Assembly (NCBI GenBank): GCA_023400405.1
Contig: JAEXFD010000035.1
Location: forward strand, 33,654-97,653
Origin: Pseudomonadota bacterium
GTDB taxonomy: Bacteria > Pseudomonadota > Alphaproteobacteria > Sphingomonadales > Sphingomonadaceae
Direction of reading: 5' to 3'
Length of the DNA stretch: 64,000 bases
A model generated the notes under the pieces. That model had not been told where the DNA came from. It saw nothing but the letters and a program-made list of their open reading frames with translations, and ran no database searches. A program made the translations under genes and the position numbers. Every line of letters starts with the position of its first letter. Position 1 is the stretch's first letter. Of the stretch, positions 34,665-43,003 are shown one piece after another.

Positions 34665-34839
34665 TCTAAAGTTATGTGGCTGGCACCGCCTCCGGAGCCA
34701 GCTGATCCAAGCTCAACGCGAACGGGCCGCCGCCCCCCACTCCCGCCGGAGTGGACGCAAGCCCCGCAGCCCATGCCGAGCGATCATCCGCTGATCACGC
34801 TCTCGAAAATGAAAATGCCAGGCAGGTGCCCGACAGCCC

Positions 34840-35178
34840 TCAGCCCGCCGTGACGCCCTTGTCGACGAGCAGCTGGCCCAGTTCGCCGCTCTCGTACATT
34901 TCCATCATGATGTCCGATCCGCCGACGAACTCGCCCTTCACATAGAGCTGGGGGATGGTCGGCCAGTCGGAGAATTCCTTGATGCCCTGGCGGATGCCCT
35001 GATCCTGGAGCACGTCGACGCTCTCGAATTCGGCGCCGAGATGGTTGAGGATGGCCACCGCGCGGCTGGAGAAGCCGCATTGCGGGAAGAGCGGGCTGCC
35101 CTTCATGAACAGCAGCACGTCGTTCTGGTCGACCAGCGCCTGGATCCGGCCCTGCACGTCATCGCTCACTTGGCTCAC
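34840..35178 (-). CDS. grxD: Monothiol glutaredoxin, Grx4/GrxD family
   Basis: 112-residue CGFS glutaredoxin. The active site is FPQCGFSSRAV, with one catalytic Cys. GSDIMMEMYESGELGQLL matches the glutathione-binding C-terminal part. These proteins carry [2Fe-2S] clusters, often as heterodimers with BolA. The bolA gene is immediately upstream and overlaps its start by 4 bp, supporting that partnership. Confidence 0.96.
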   Translation of the reverse strand: MSQVSDDVQGRIQALVDQNDVLLFMKGSPLFPQCGFSSRAVAILNHLGAEFESVDVLQDQGIRQGIKEFSDWPTIPQLYVKGEFVGGSDIMMEMYESGELGQLLVDKGVTAG

Positions 35179-35414
35179 TCCTCGACAGGCGCTTCGGTGG
35201 TCAGCTGGAGCGCGTGGAGCACGCCCCCCATCTTCCCGCCCAGCGCAGCATAGACCGCCTGGTGCTGGCGCACCCGCGGCATGCCCTTGAACATCGGCGC
35301 GACCACGCGCGCCGCATAATGATCGCCGTCGCCGGCGAGATCGGTGATCTCCACCCGGGCATCGGGAATGCCCGCCTTGATCATCGCCTCGATCTCGGTC
35401 GCGGCCATCGGCAT
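35175..35414 (-). CDS. bolA: BolA-family protein (Grx partner)
   Basis: 79-residue short BolA of the IbaG type. It reads IEAMIKAGIPDARVEITDLA, GDHYAARVVAPMFKGMPRVR and QHQAVYAALGGKMGGVLHAL, with the conserved His of the QHQ segment able to ligate an Fe-S cluster shared with Grx4. Start ATG at 35414, or 35408 for MAATEIE. It begins one base after the DUF1476 stop and overlaps grxD. Distinct from the 94-residue BolA at 31447. Confidence 0.94.
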   Translation of the reverse strand: MPMAATEIEAMIKAGIPDARVEITDLAGDGDHYAARVVAPMFKGMPRVRQHQAVYAALGGKMGGVLHALQLTTEAPVEE

Positions 35415-35415
35415 C

Positions 35416-35745
35416 TCAGTTCGCTCCGCCCATCAGCTGGCGGCGGGCCTCGACGGTCTGCTCCTCGAGCGCGCGGCGCACGGCGCCATCGTCGGTCTCG
35501 ACCCCCGCGGCGAGCAGGTCGCCGAGCAGCTTGCGGATCACGTCCTCGTCGCCGGCTTCCTCGAAATCGGCCTGGACGACCGCCTTGGCATAGGCGTCGG
35601 TCTCTTCCGGCGTCAGCTTCATCTGCGCCGCCGCCCATTGCCCGACCAGCTTGTTGCGCCGCGCGGTGATGCGGAAGGCCATGTCCTCGTCGCGCGCGAA
35701 CTTCGCTTCGAATGCCCGTTCGCGATCGTCGAAAGTCGTCATCAT
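35416..35745 (-). CDS. DUF1476 / ATP synthase inhibitor zeta-like protein
   Basis: 109 residues with the alphaproteobacterial DUF1476 pattern: TFDDRERAFEAKFARDEDMA, RRNKLVGQWAAAQMKLTPEE and FEEAGDEDVIRKLLGDL. The Paracoccus homologue is the zeta subunit that inhibits F1-ATPase hydrolysis. In this lineage its physiological role is less certain. It is first of the three-gene operon with bolA and grxD. Confidence 0.93.
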   Translation of the reverse strand: MMTTFDDRERAFEAKFARDEDMAFRITARRNKLVGQWAAAQMKLTPEETDAYAKAVVQADFEEAGDEDVIRKLLGDLLAAGVETDDGAVRRALEEQTVEARRQLMGGAN

Positions 35746-35827
35746 GGTCCCCTAATTGGCGTTTCGCCCGAGATAGGGGGGCGATGCCCGCGAGGCAAGC
35801 GGGGGGAATTGCGGGGGGGCTCCGCAA

Positions 35828-35978
35828 ATCCTCCCTCGGAGCGCAGCGCCGGGGGAGGGGGACCGCGCCGCGCAGCGGCGGGGTGGAGGGGGCGCTCCCG
35901 CGCTCATGGGTATCACCCCCTCCACCACGCCCTTCGGGCGCGGTCCCCCTCCCCCGCTTCTGCGAAGCGAGGGAGGAT
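35828..35978. repeat. 151-bp imperfect palindromic GC-rich repeat element
   Basis: The two halves are reverse complements at roughly four positions in five. The outer arms ATCCTCCCTCG (35828-35838) and CGAGGGAGGAT (35968-35978) are perfect, and the inner segments GGGGGAGGGGGACCGCGCC and GGTGGAGGGGG are preserved. It fills the 233-bp gap between the divergent quinone oxidoreductase end and the DUF1476 start. It could act as a terminator for the former. Confidence 0.75.
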
Positions 35979-36977
35979 CTATTCTATGCTCACCACCACC
36001 TTGCCGATCACCTGGCGCGCCGCGAGCTTGGCGATTGCCTTGCCGCCCTCGGCCAGCGGGAAGGTCTCGGTCACCTTGGGCGCGATGCGGCCTTCGCCCC
36101 ACAGCCGGAACAGCCGCTCGACATGCGCCTGGTTGGCATGCGGATCGCGCGCGGCGAAGGCGCCCCAGAAAACCCCGCACACGTCGCAGCTCTTGAGCAG
36201 CGTCAGGTTGAGCGGCAGCTTGGGAATGCCGGCGGGGAAGCCGACGACGAGGTAGCGCCCTTCCCAGCCGATCGCGCGAAGCGCCGGCTCGGCATAGTCG
36301 CCGCCGACCGGATCGTAGATCACGTCCGCCCCCTGCGGCCCCAGCGCCGCCTTGAATGCGTCGGCCAGCGCCTTGGACTGCTCCTTGTCGAGCGGCGCGC
36401 GCGGATAGACCAGCGTCGCGTCGGCGCCCGCTGCCTTGGCCGCCGCCGCCTTCTCCTCGGAAGACACCGCCGCCACGACGCGCGCGCCGAAAGCCTTGCC
36501 GAGCTCGACCGCGGCGAGGCCGACGCCGCCCGCCGCGCCGAGCACGAGCAGATTGTGCCCCTCGCGCAGGTGCCCGCGATCGAGCAGCGCGTGGATCGTC
36601 GTCGCATAGGTGAGCAGCAGTGCGGCGCCTTCCTCGAAGCTGCGCCCCTCGGGCAGGCGGAACAGCCGCACCGCGTCGATCGCGACCTTCTCGACCAGCC
36701 CGCCATGGCCGATCACGGCGATCACCCGGTCGCCCGGCGCCCAGTCGCTCACCCCGTCGCCGACGCTCTCGATCACGCCGGCGATCTCGCCGCCCGGGGC
36801 GAAGGGCCGCGGCGGCTTGAACTGGTACTTGTCCTCGATGATCAGCACGTCGGGATAGTTGATCGCACAGGCCTTGACCGCGACCACCACTTGTCCCGCC
36901 CCCGCCACGGGATCGGGCAACTCCTCGACGATTAGAGTGTCAGGTCCGCCCGGCGCTTTCGAGAGCAGTGCCTTCAT
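35979..36977 (-). CDS. NADPH:quinone oxidoreductase-type zinc-independent MDR enzyme
   Basis: 332-residue medium-chain reductase of the QOR class. The N-terminal GroES-like domain has KACAINYPDVLIIEDKYQFK and PFAPGGEIAGVIESVGDGV; the usual structural-zinc cysteines are missing, as expected for QOR. The Rossmann site is LVLGAAGGVGLAAVELGKAF. It would reduce quinones or enones with NADPH. The start lies inside the end of leuD (38-bp overlap), so it is probably cotranscribed with leu genes although functionally unrelated. Confidence 0.92.
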   Translation of the reverse strand: MKALLSKAPGGPDTLIVEELPDPVAGAGQVVVAVKACAINYPDVLIIEDKYQFKPPRPFAPGGEIAGVIESVGDGVSDWAPGDRVIAVIGHGGLVEKVAIDAVRLFRLPEGRSFEEGAALLLTYATTIHALLDRGHLREGHNLLVLGAAGGVGLAAVELGKAFGARVVAAVSSEEKAAAAKAAGADATLVYPRAPLDKEQSKALADAFKAALGPQGADVIYDPVGGDYAEPALRAIGWEGRYLVVGFPAGIPKLPLNLTLLKSCDVCGVFWGAFAARDPHANQAHVERLFRLWGEGRIAPKVTETFPLAEGGKAIAKLAARQVIGKVVVSIE

Positions 36978-37572
36978 TCGCCTTCTCCACCACGATCCAC
37001 GGGCGGCTCCGCGCCGTCTCCGCTTCGAATTTCGAAATCGCGGTATCCTTTGCCAGCGTCATGCCGATCTCGTCCAGCCCTTCGATCAGGCACTGGCGGC
37101 GAAACGGGTCGAGCTCGAAGGCAAAACGGTCCTGGAAGGGCGTGGTGACCGTCATCGTCTCGAGATCGACCGTGATCGTATCGGTCTTCGCGACTTCGAC
37201 CAGCCGATCGACCGCCTCCTGCGGCAGCACGACGGTGACGATGCCGTTCTTGAAGGCGTTGCCCGAGAAGATGTCCGAGAAGCTCGGCGCGATCACCGCC
37301 TGGATGCCCAGGTCGGCCAGCGCCCAGGCGGCATGCTCGCGGCTGGACCCGCAGCCGAAATTGTCGCCCGCCACCAGGATCGGCGCGCCGGCATAGCGTG
37401 GATCGTCGAACACGTTGCCGGGCTGCGCACGCACCGTCTCGAACGCGCCCTTGCCCATCCCCTCGCGCGTCGTGGTCTTCAGCCAATGCGCCGGGATGAT
37501 GATGTCGGTGTCGATATTCTTGGCGCCCCAGGGATAGGCGCGCCCGTCCACCTTGCGAACCGGTTCCATCAT
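36940..37572 (-). CDS. leuD: 3-isopropylmalate dehydratase small subunit
   Basis: Swivel-domain subunit of isopropylmalate isomerase in leucine synthesis, 210 residues. Diagnostic segments are GAKNIDTDIIIPAHWLKT and DNFGCGSSREHAAWALADLG, followed by FSDIFSGNAFKNGIV. It pairs with leuC, 138 bp upstream in the same direction, with a tiny gene between. Full length; start ATG 37572 or the adjacent 37569. Confidence 0.97.
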   Translation of the reverse strand: MMEPVRKVDGRAYPWGAKNIDTDIIIPAHWLKTTTREGMGKGAFETVRAQPGNVFDDPRYAGAPILVAGDNFGCGSSREHAAWALADLGIQAVIAPSFSDIFSGNAFKNGIVTVVLPQEAVDRLVEVAKTDTITVDLETMTVTTPFQDRFAFELDPFRRQCLIEGLDEIGMTLAKDTAISKFEAETARSRPWIVVEKANEGTALESAGRT

Positions 37573-37585
37573 TCAGCCTCCCCAA

Positions 37586-37699
37586 TCAGCGGGTGGCTGC
37601 GTTCTCTCGCGGCGTTCCCGCCTTGGCCGCCAGCGAATAGGCCGCGGCGACTCCGCACAGCACCGTGCCTGCAATCAATGCCAACAGCGCCTGCTTCAT
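37586..37699 (-). CDS. 37-residue small membrane or secreted protein between leuC and leuD
   Basis: A short open frame MKQALLALIAGTVLCGVAAA continuing for 17 more residues. A basic start and one hydrophobic segment (about residues 4-24) make it a single-pass or signal-peptide-like product. AAGGGGG lies about 6 bp before the ATG, and it sits neatly (11-13 bp) between leuC and leuD. I recognise no family. It may be a real small protein; expression evidence is needed. Confidence 0.55.
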   Translation of the reverse strand: MKQALLALIAGTVLCGVAAAYSLAAKAGTPRENAATR

Positions 37700-37710
37700 G
37701 TCGAACCCCC

Positions 37711-39153
37711 TTACGCATCCGCCGACATCAGCTCCCTGACATCGGTGAGGCGCCCCGTGACCGCCGCCGCTGCCGCCATGGCCGGCGACAACAGGTGCGT
37801 TCGCGCCCCTGGACCCTGCCTTCCTACGAAATTCCGATTCGAGGTGGAAGCACAACGTTCGCCGGCCGGCACTTTGTCCGGATTCATCGCCAGGCACATC
37901 GAGCAGGCGGGCTCGCGCCATTCGAAGCCGGCCTCCACGAAGATGCGATCGAGTCCCTCGGCCTCGGCCTGGCGCTTGACCAGTCCCGAGCCCGGCACGA
38001 TCAGCGCCTGGCGGATGCGGTCGGCGACGCGATGGCCCTTCACCACCGCGGCGGCGGCGCGCAGGTCCTCGATCCGGCTGTTGGTGCAGCTGCCGATGAA
38101 GACATGCTCGATGCCGACATCCTGCATCCGCATCCCCGGCGTCAGCCCCATATAGTCGAGCGACTTCTGCGCCGCGACGCGCTTGGCCGGATCGGCGAAG
38201 CTCTCGGGATCGGGCACGGTGCCGGTGATCGGCACGACGTCCTCCGGGCTGGTGCCCCAGGTCAGCGACGGCGCGATGTCGCTCGCCTGGAGGACGACGC
38301 TGGCATCGTAGCGCGCTCCGGCATCACTCGGCAGCGTCCGCCAATACTCGAGCGCGCGTTCCCAGGCCTCGCCCGTCGGCGCCATCGGCCGGCCCTTGAG
38401 ATAATCGAACGTCTTCTCGTCCGGCGCGATCAGGCCCGAGCGCGCGCCGCCCTCGATCGACATGTTCGAGACGGTCAGCCGCCCCTCGATCGACATGGCG
38501 CGGATCACCTCGCCGGTGAATTCGATGACATGGCCTGTGCCGCCCGCCGCGCCGATCCGGCCGATGATCGCCAGCACGACGTCCTTGGGGCTCACGCCAT
38601 AGCCGAGCGTGCCGTCGACGCGCACTTCCATGGTCCTGGATTGCTTGAGCAGCAGCGTCTGGGTGGCGAGGACATGCTCGACTTCGCTGGTGCCGATGCC
38701 GAAGGCCAGCGCCCCCAGCGCGCCGTGCGCCGAGGTATGACTGTCGCCGCAGACCAGCGTGGTCCCCGGCAAAGTGAAGCCCTGTTCCGGCCCGATGACA
38801 TGGACGATCCCCTGCCGCGCATCGAGCGCGTCGATATACGGAACCCCGAATTCGGCGACGTTCACCCGGAGCGCGGCGAGCTGCCCCGCGCTCGCCGGAT
38901 CGGCGATCGGCAGCATCTGCCCCGCCGCATCGACGCGCGGCGTCGTCGGCAAATTGTGATCGGGCACCGCGAGGGTAAGATCGGGCCGCCGCACCGGCCG
39001 CCCCGCCGCCTTGAGCCCGGCAAAGGCCTGCGGGCTGGTGACTTCATGGACAAGGTGGCGATCGATATAGATCAGGCAGGTGCCATCGTCCCGGCGCTCG
39101 ACGACATGGTCGGCCCAGATTTTCTCATACAAGGTGCGCGGTTGAATGGACAT
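37711..39153 (-). CDS. leuC: 3-isopropylmalate dehydratase large subunit
   Basis: [4Fe-4S] aconitase-type subunit of isopropylmalate isomerase, 480 residues. It starts RTLYEKIWADHVVERRDDGT. Cluster cysteines appear in VFIGSCTNSRIEDL and in CSMCLAMNPD, and the aconitase motif TLVCGDSHTSAHGALGALAF is complete. leuD follows downstream. An 842-codon open frame on the other strand (36859-39387) is a shadow of these genes. Confidence 0.98.
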   Translation of the reverse strand: MSIQPRTLYEKIWADHVVERRDDGTCLIYIDRHLVHEVTSPQAFAGLKAAGRPVRRPDLTLAVPDHNLPTTPRVDAAGQMLPIADPASAGQLAALRVNVAEFGVPYIDALDARQGIVHVIGPEQGFTLPGTTLVCGDSHTSAHGALGALAFGIGTSEVEHVLATQTLLLKQSRTMEVRVDGTLGYGVSPKDVVLAIIGRIGAAGGTGHVIEFTGEVIRAMSIEGRLTVSNMSIEGGARSGLIAPDEKTFDYLKGRPMAPTGEAWERALEYWRTLPSDAGARYDASVVLQASDIAPSLTWGTSPEDVVPITGTVPDPESFADPAKRVAAQKSLDYMGLTPGMRMQDVGIEHVFIGSCTNSRIEDLRAAAAVVKGHRVADRIRQALIVPGSGLVKRQAEAEGLDRIFVEAGFEWREPACSMCLAMNPDKVPAGERCASTSNRNFVGRQGPGARTHLLSPAMAAAAAVTGRLTDVRELMSADA

Positions 39154-39215
39154 GCGGGCGATCTAGTCGAATCGTGCGCAGATGCAACGCTTGACGTAAT
39201 TTTCTGCCGCTTGCT

Positions 39216-40049
39216 CTACTGCGGCTTCCCCTCCGCCACGCCGCGCAAGTATCGCCGGATCGCCTCCACCTCGTCGGGCCGCAGCGCGCGGAGGTTCTCC
39301 TTGGCGATCGTGCCCATGAAGCCGACATCGCGCCCGCCGGCGCCGACGCCTTCGTGCAGCAGCCGGCGGAAGTCGGCCGCCGAATAGGCCGCGGCGATCG
39401 GTGCCAGCGCGGGAACCGGGCTCCCGTCGTGCATCCGCGCCGCGTCCAGCGCATGGCATTCCGAACAGAGCGCCTCGGTGAAATAGCGACCCGGATCGGC
39501 CGGCCGCCTCGCCACGCCGTGCGGATCGGCGACCAGGCTCGCCCGCTGCGCCCCGGTCAGGATCTTCCAGCGCCCGATCGGCCCCCACCAGGTCTTCGCC
39601 TGCACGTCGTCGGGCGCGGGCCTGAGGTTGCGGACCCAGGCGATGATGCGGCCGACATCGTCGTCGGCGAGATGAGTCATCGACCAGGCCGGCATGATGA
39701 ACAGCGTCCGCCCCTCCTTCGTCACGCCCTGACGGATCAGCCGGCCGAGCTCGGCGTCCGAATAGCGTGCGGCGGCGCGGGCGAGCGGCGGCGGCGCCAC
39801 CTGCCCCTCGCGCCAGTCGACGGGCGTCCACACCGCGCCCTTGCCCTCGCCATGGCAGCTCCTGCATCCGGTGAGCGTTGCCAGCCGCGCGCCCTCGGCC
39901 AGGGAGGCCGCGTCGTGCGGCACCGCGATCGGCGCCAGCGGCACGGCATGGCTGCGGCGGATCATCCATTCCGAAGCGCCGTACACCCCGGCCGCCGCCA
40001 GCAGCAGCAGCGCCACAATTCCCAGCCCCAGCCGCACCAATCCCCGCAT
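39216..40049 (-). CDS. Membrane-anchored dihaem cytochrome c (copy 2)
   Basis: 277 residues from ATG 40049 (GGAGAGG upstream). An N-terminal membrane anchor (about 6-24) is followed by two class I cytochrome domains with haem motifs CRSCH (near residue 62) and CSECH (near 195). LFIMPAWSMTHLADDD and IIAWVRNL supply a Met ligand region. It is clearly paralogous to the next gene (40116-40952), with the same spacing and linker. Likely periplasmic electron carrier; donor and acceptor are unknown. Confidence 0.9.
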   Translation of the reverse strand: MRGLVRLGLGIVALLLLAAAGVYGASEWMIRRSHAVPLAPIAVPHDAASLAEGARLATLTGCRSCHGEGKGAVWTPVDWREGQVAPPPLARAAARYSDAELGRLIRQGVTKEGRTLFIMPAWSMTHLADDDVGRIIAWVRNLRPAPDDVQAKTWWGPIGRWKILTGAQRASLVADPHGVARRPADPGRYFTEALCSECHALDAARMHDGSPVPALAPIAAAYSAADFRRLLHEGVGAGGRDVGFMGTIAKENLRALRPDEVEAIRRYLRGVAEGKPQ

Positions 40050-40115
40050 CGCCTCTCCCCCGGACGGACGGATCAGCTTATGCCAGAAGCGACGCGCCGC
40101 CGCCACGCACCGGCA

Positions 40116-40952
40116 TCAGCGAACCTCGCGCTCCTCTTCCCCCTTCAGATAGGCCTGGATGGCCGCGATCTCGGCATCGCTGAACGCAGCGAAGGCCGCG
40201 CGCGCGACGACGCTCATCAGGCCGTGGTCGGGCTTGGTGCCCACGCCGGTGCGCAGCAGGCGCTTGAACACTGCGGGATCGTACGAGGCCGCCATCGGCG
40301 CCAGCGCAGGTACCTTGGTGCTGCCGTCTTCCATGAAGCCGTCTTCGTGCAGCTTATGACAGGCCATGCAGGCGGCATCGACATAATAGCGGCCGACATT
40401 GGCCGGGCGCCTTGCCTCGGCGAGCTGGGCCGCGCTTGCCGAGGCCGGCAGCGCCCCCGCCAGCACCAGCGCGCGCCCGAGCGGGCCGAAGCGGGTCCGC
40501 AGCTTCGAATCCTGCGGCCCCGGCTTCAGCGAACGGATCCAGGCGATGATCTTGCCGAGATCGTCGTCGGCAAGATGGCCGAGCGCCCGGGTCGGCATGA
40601 TGAACAGCGAAGAGCCGTCCTTGTGGACGCCGTGGCGGATCACCCGCGCCAGCTCGGCATCGCTCAGCCCGGCCGCCGCCTCCGCGATCGGCGGCGGCGC
40701 CACCCGCCCGAGCAGCGGCGCCTCGAACAGCAGCTTCCCCTCGCCATTGGCGGCATGGCAATCGCGGCACATCACGATCCGCGCCAGCCGCCCCCCTTCG
40801 GCGATCGACGCGGCGTCCTTCGGCACCGCGATCTGCGGCGTCGGCACCTCGTGCCCCCGCCGGAAGACCCATTCCGAACCGCCATAGACGATCGCAACCA
40901 GCAAAACCGCCAGCCCGGCCAACACGGCCAGGCCCCGCTTGATCCAACGCAT
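40116..40952 (-). CDS. Membrane-anchored dihaem cytochrome c (copy 1)
   Basis: 278 residues. Membrane anchor at about 7-24, haem motifs CRDCH (about residue 63) and CMACH (about 195), and Met in SLFIMPTRALGHLADDD. It shares domain order, motif spacing and phrases such as AxLADDD(L/V)G(K/R)IIAW with the downstream copy, so the two arose by tandem duplication. The pair is 66 bp apart in one direction, with the divergent direction empty of oxidase genes. Function in electron transfer inferred from the haem motifs. Confidence 0.9.
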   Translation of the reverse strand: MRWIKRGLAVLAGLAVLLVAIVYGGSEWVFRRGHEVPTPQIAVPKDAASIAEGGRLARIVMCRDCHAANGEGKLLFEAPLLGRVAPPPIAEAAAGLSDAELARVIRHGVHKDGSSLFIMPTRALGHLADDDLGKIIAWIRSLKPGPQDSKLRTRFGPLGRALVLAGALPASASAAQLAEARRPANVGRYYVDAACMACHKLHEDGFMEDGSTKVPALAPMAASYDPAVFKRLLRTGVGTKPDHGLMSVVARAAFAAFSDAEIAAIQAYLKGEEEREVR

Positions 40953-41015
40953 CGCAAATCCCCGCTCTCGCGCCTGTGTATTATGCCACTAATACACTAA
41001 GGCGCACGAGGCAAG

Positions 41016-41978
41016 TCAGCCTGCGCTCGGCGCCTCCTTGGGCGAGACGTAGCTCGGGTCATGCTCGAAGGGCAGTGGCCGCCCCGCGCGCAACGCATCC
41101 AGAACTGTCGCGAACCCAGTCTCGCACCGGAAGCCGAGTCTCCGCTCGGCTAGCGCGGCGTCATAGACGCGACCGATCGATCGGGGGAGTTCCCAACCCT
41201 TCGCACGATATAACTTCGATGCATCGGCGAAACGATTCTCGATCACTGCCGCCGCATCGGTCTTCAGCGCCGCGCAATCGGCGCGCGTGAACGGCGTCGG
41301 CGCCGAGACGATGAAGCTGCCGAAGCCGATCTCGGGCGCCCTGGCCAGCGCGGCGAGATGCGCGCGCGCGGCGTCCTGCACGGTCAGGCGGCGGTGGAGC
41401 AGTTCGTTGGCCTTCATGTTCTCGCCCGAAAGCCCGCGATGCGTGTCGTCCTCCTCGGGGAAGAAGCGGCTGGTGCGCAGCACCACGCAATTCAGCCCGT
41501 GCTCCAAATGCGCGAGGCGACAGAGCTGCTCGGCGGCAAACTTGGTCGCGCCATAGATGTTCCGCGGCTCGATCGGCCCGCTCGCCTCGTCGAGCCACAC
41601 CGCCGCATCGCCGGCCTCGTCGCGGATCGCCTGGCTGATCATCAGCGAGGTGGTGGAGGTGAAGACGAACCGGTCGTGCCCCGCCGCCTTCGCGCATTCG
41701 AGCAGGTTGACCGTACCCGAGACGTTGACGTCGACGAACGCCTGGGCCGGATAGCGGGCGATGTCGGGCTTGTGCAGGCCGCCGGCATGGATCACGGCCT
41801 CGATCCCGTGCTCGGCGAAGACGCGCTCGACCAGCGCTCGATCGGCGACCGATCCGATCACCTCGGTGTCACGCCCCGGCGCCACGTCGAGCCCGGTCAC
41901 GCCATGCCCTGCCTCGCGCAGCATCGGCGCCAGGAAGCGGCCGAGCCAGCCCGACGATCCGGTGAGCAGCACGCGCAT
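41016..41978 (-). CDS. NAD-dependent epimerase/dehydratase family protein
   Basis: Extended short-chain dehydrogenase of 320 residues. The nucleotide-binding motif LLTGSSGWLGRFLAPML opens the protein; the catalytic Tyr-x3-Lys is in RNIYGATKFAAEQLCRLA and the Ser/Thr site in VFTSTTSLM. Start ATG 41978 overlaps the stop of the transporter gene (TGATG). The sugar or other substrate is unknown, and there is no nearby polysaccharide cluster. Confidence 0.9.
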   Translation of the reverse strand: MRVLLTGSSGWLGRFLAPMLREAGHGVTGLDVAPGRDTEVIGSVADRALVERVFAEHGIEAVIHAGGLHKPDIARYPAQAFVDVNVSGTVNLLECAKAAGHDRFVFTSTTSLMISQAIRDEAGDAAVWLDEASGPIEPRNIYGATKFAAEQLCRLAHLEHGLNCVVLRTSRFFPEEDDTHRGLSGENMKANELLHRRLTVQDAARAHLAALARAPEIGFGSFIVSAPTPFTRADCAALKTDAAAVIENRFADASKLYRAKGWELPRSIGRVYDAALAERRLGFRCETGFATVLDALRAGRPLPFEHDPSYVSPKEAPSAG

Positions 41979-42940
41979 CAGGGCCGCGCCGCATAGCGCC
42001 GCGCGAGCACCGCGCAGACGAACAGCTGGAGCTGGTGAAAGATCATCAGCGGCAGCACGATCAGGCTTACCGCGCCGCCGGGAAACAGGATGGTCGCCAT
42101 CGGGATGCCGCTGGCCATGCTCTTCTTCGATCCGCAAAAGACGATGGCGATCTCGTCCTCCTTGGTGAAGCCGAGCCGGCGGCTGGCGATCGTCGTCGCT
42201 GCGATCACGATCGCGAGGATCGCGGCGTTGAAGGCCAGCACCAACCCCAGATCGGCGAGCGACACCCGCGTCCAAACGCCCGCGACCATGCCCTCGCTGA
42301 ACGCGGCATAGACCACCAGCAGGATCGATCCGCGATCGACCACCATGGTCAGCACGCGGTGCTTGAGGATGAAGCCGCCGATCAGCGGCCGCGCCGCCTG
42401 GCCGGCGGCGAATGGCAGCAGGATCTGCAGCGCGATCGCCTCGAGCGAGGACAGCGAAAAGCCCGCCCCGCTGGTGCTCGGCAGCAGCAGCGCGACGAGC
42501 AGCGGCGTGATCGCCACGCCGGCGAGATTGGACAGCGAGGCGCTGCACAGGGCGGCAGGCACATTGCCGCGCGCGATCGAGGTGAAGGCGATCGAGGATT
42601 GCACGGTCGAGGGCAGCAGGCAGAGGAACAGCACGCCGAGCGCAATCCCGCTCGGCAGCAGCGGCCCGGCCAGGGCGTAGGCGCCAAGGCCGATCAGCGG
42701 AAAGAACAGGAAGGTGCTGAGGAACACCAGCAGCTGCAGCCGCCAATGGGTCAGCCCCGCCCAGATCGCCGAGGGCGCCAGCCGCGCGCCATAGAGAAAG
42801 AACAGCAGTGCCACCGCCACCGTCACCGCTTCGCTCGCGACACCTGCCCAGGCGCCGCGCGCCGGGAACAGCGCGGCGAGGCCGACGGTCGCCAGCAGCA
42901 TCAGCAGATAGGGATCGATCCAGCGACGAAGGGCGGCCAC
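41978..42940 (-). CDS. SLC10A7-like bile acid:sodium symporter family protein
   Basis: Polytopic membrane protein, 320 residues with about ten helices. The start IDPYLLMLLATVGLAALFPA, FFLYGARLAPSAIWAGL and FVSLPSTVQ-like LCLLPSTVQSSIAFTSIARG match the SBF-like/SLC10A7 group rather than classic bile-acid carriers. Later GSKKSMASGIPMATILFP is a further family motif. It is coupled to the epimerase gene by TGATG and preceded 63 bp upstream by the ferritin-like gene. Substrate not assigned. Confidence 0.88.
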   Translation of the reverse strand: MAALRRWIDPYLLMLLATVGLAALFPARGAWAGVASEAVTVAVALLFFLYGARLAPSAIWAGLTHWRLQLLVFLSTFLFFPLIGLGAYALAGPLLPSGIALGVLFLCLLPSTVQSSIAFTSIARGNVPAALCSASLSNLAGVAITPLLVALLLPSTSGAGFSLSSLEAIALQILLPFAAGQAARPLIGGFILKHRVLTMVVDRGSILLVVYAAFSEGMVAGVWTRVSLADLGLVLAFNAAILAIVIAATTIASRRLGFTKEDEIAIVFCGSKKSMASGIPMATILFPGGAVSLIVLPLMIFHQLQLFVCAVLARRYAARP

Positions 42941-43003
42941 GCGATACTCCGCTTCGGGGAAGATGCGGCGGCCATGGCCTCGCGCTCGGGCCTGCGCAAG
43001 CCT

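Noticed and set aside
36859..39387. 842-codon open frame on the plus strand
   Set aside because: It runs antisense to leuD and leuC, which carry complete Fe-S and swivel motifs; no recognisable domain in the antisense product.
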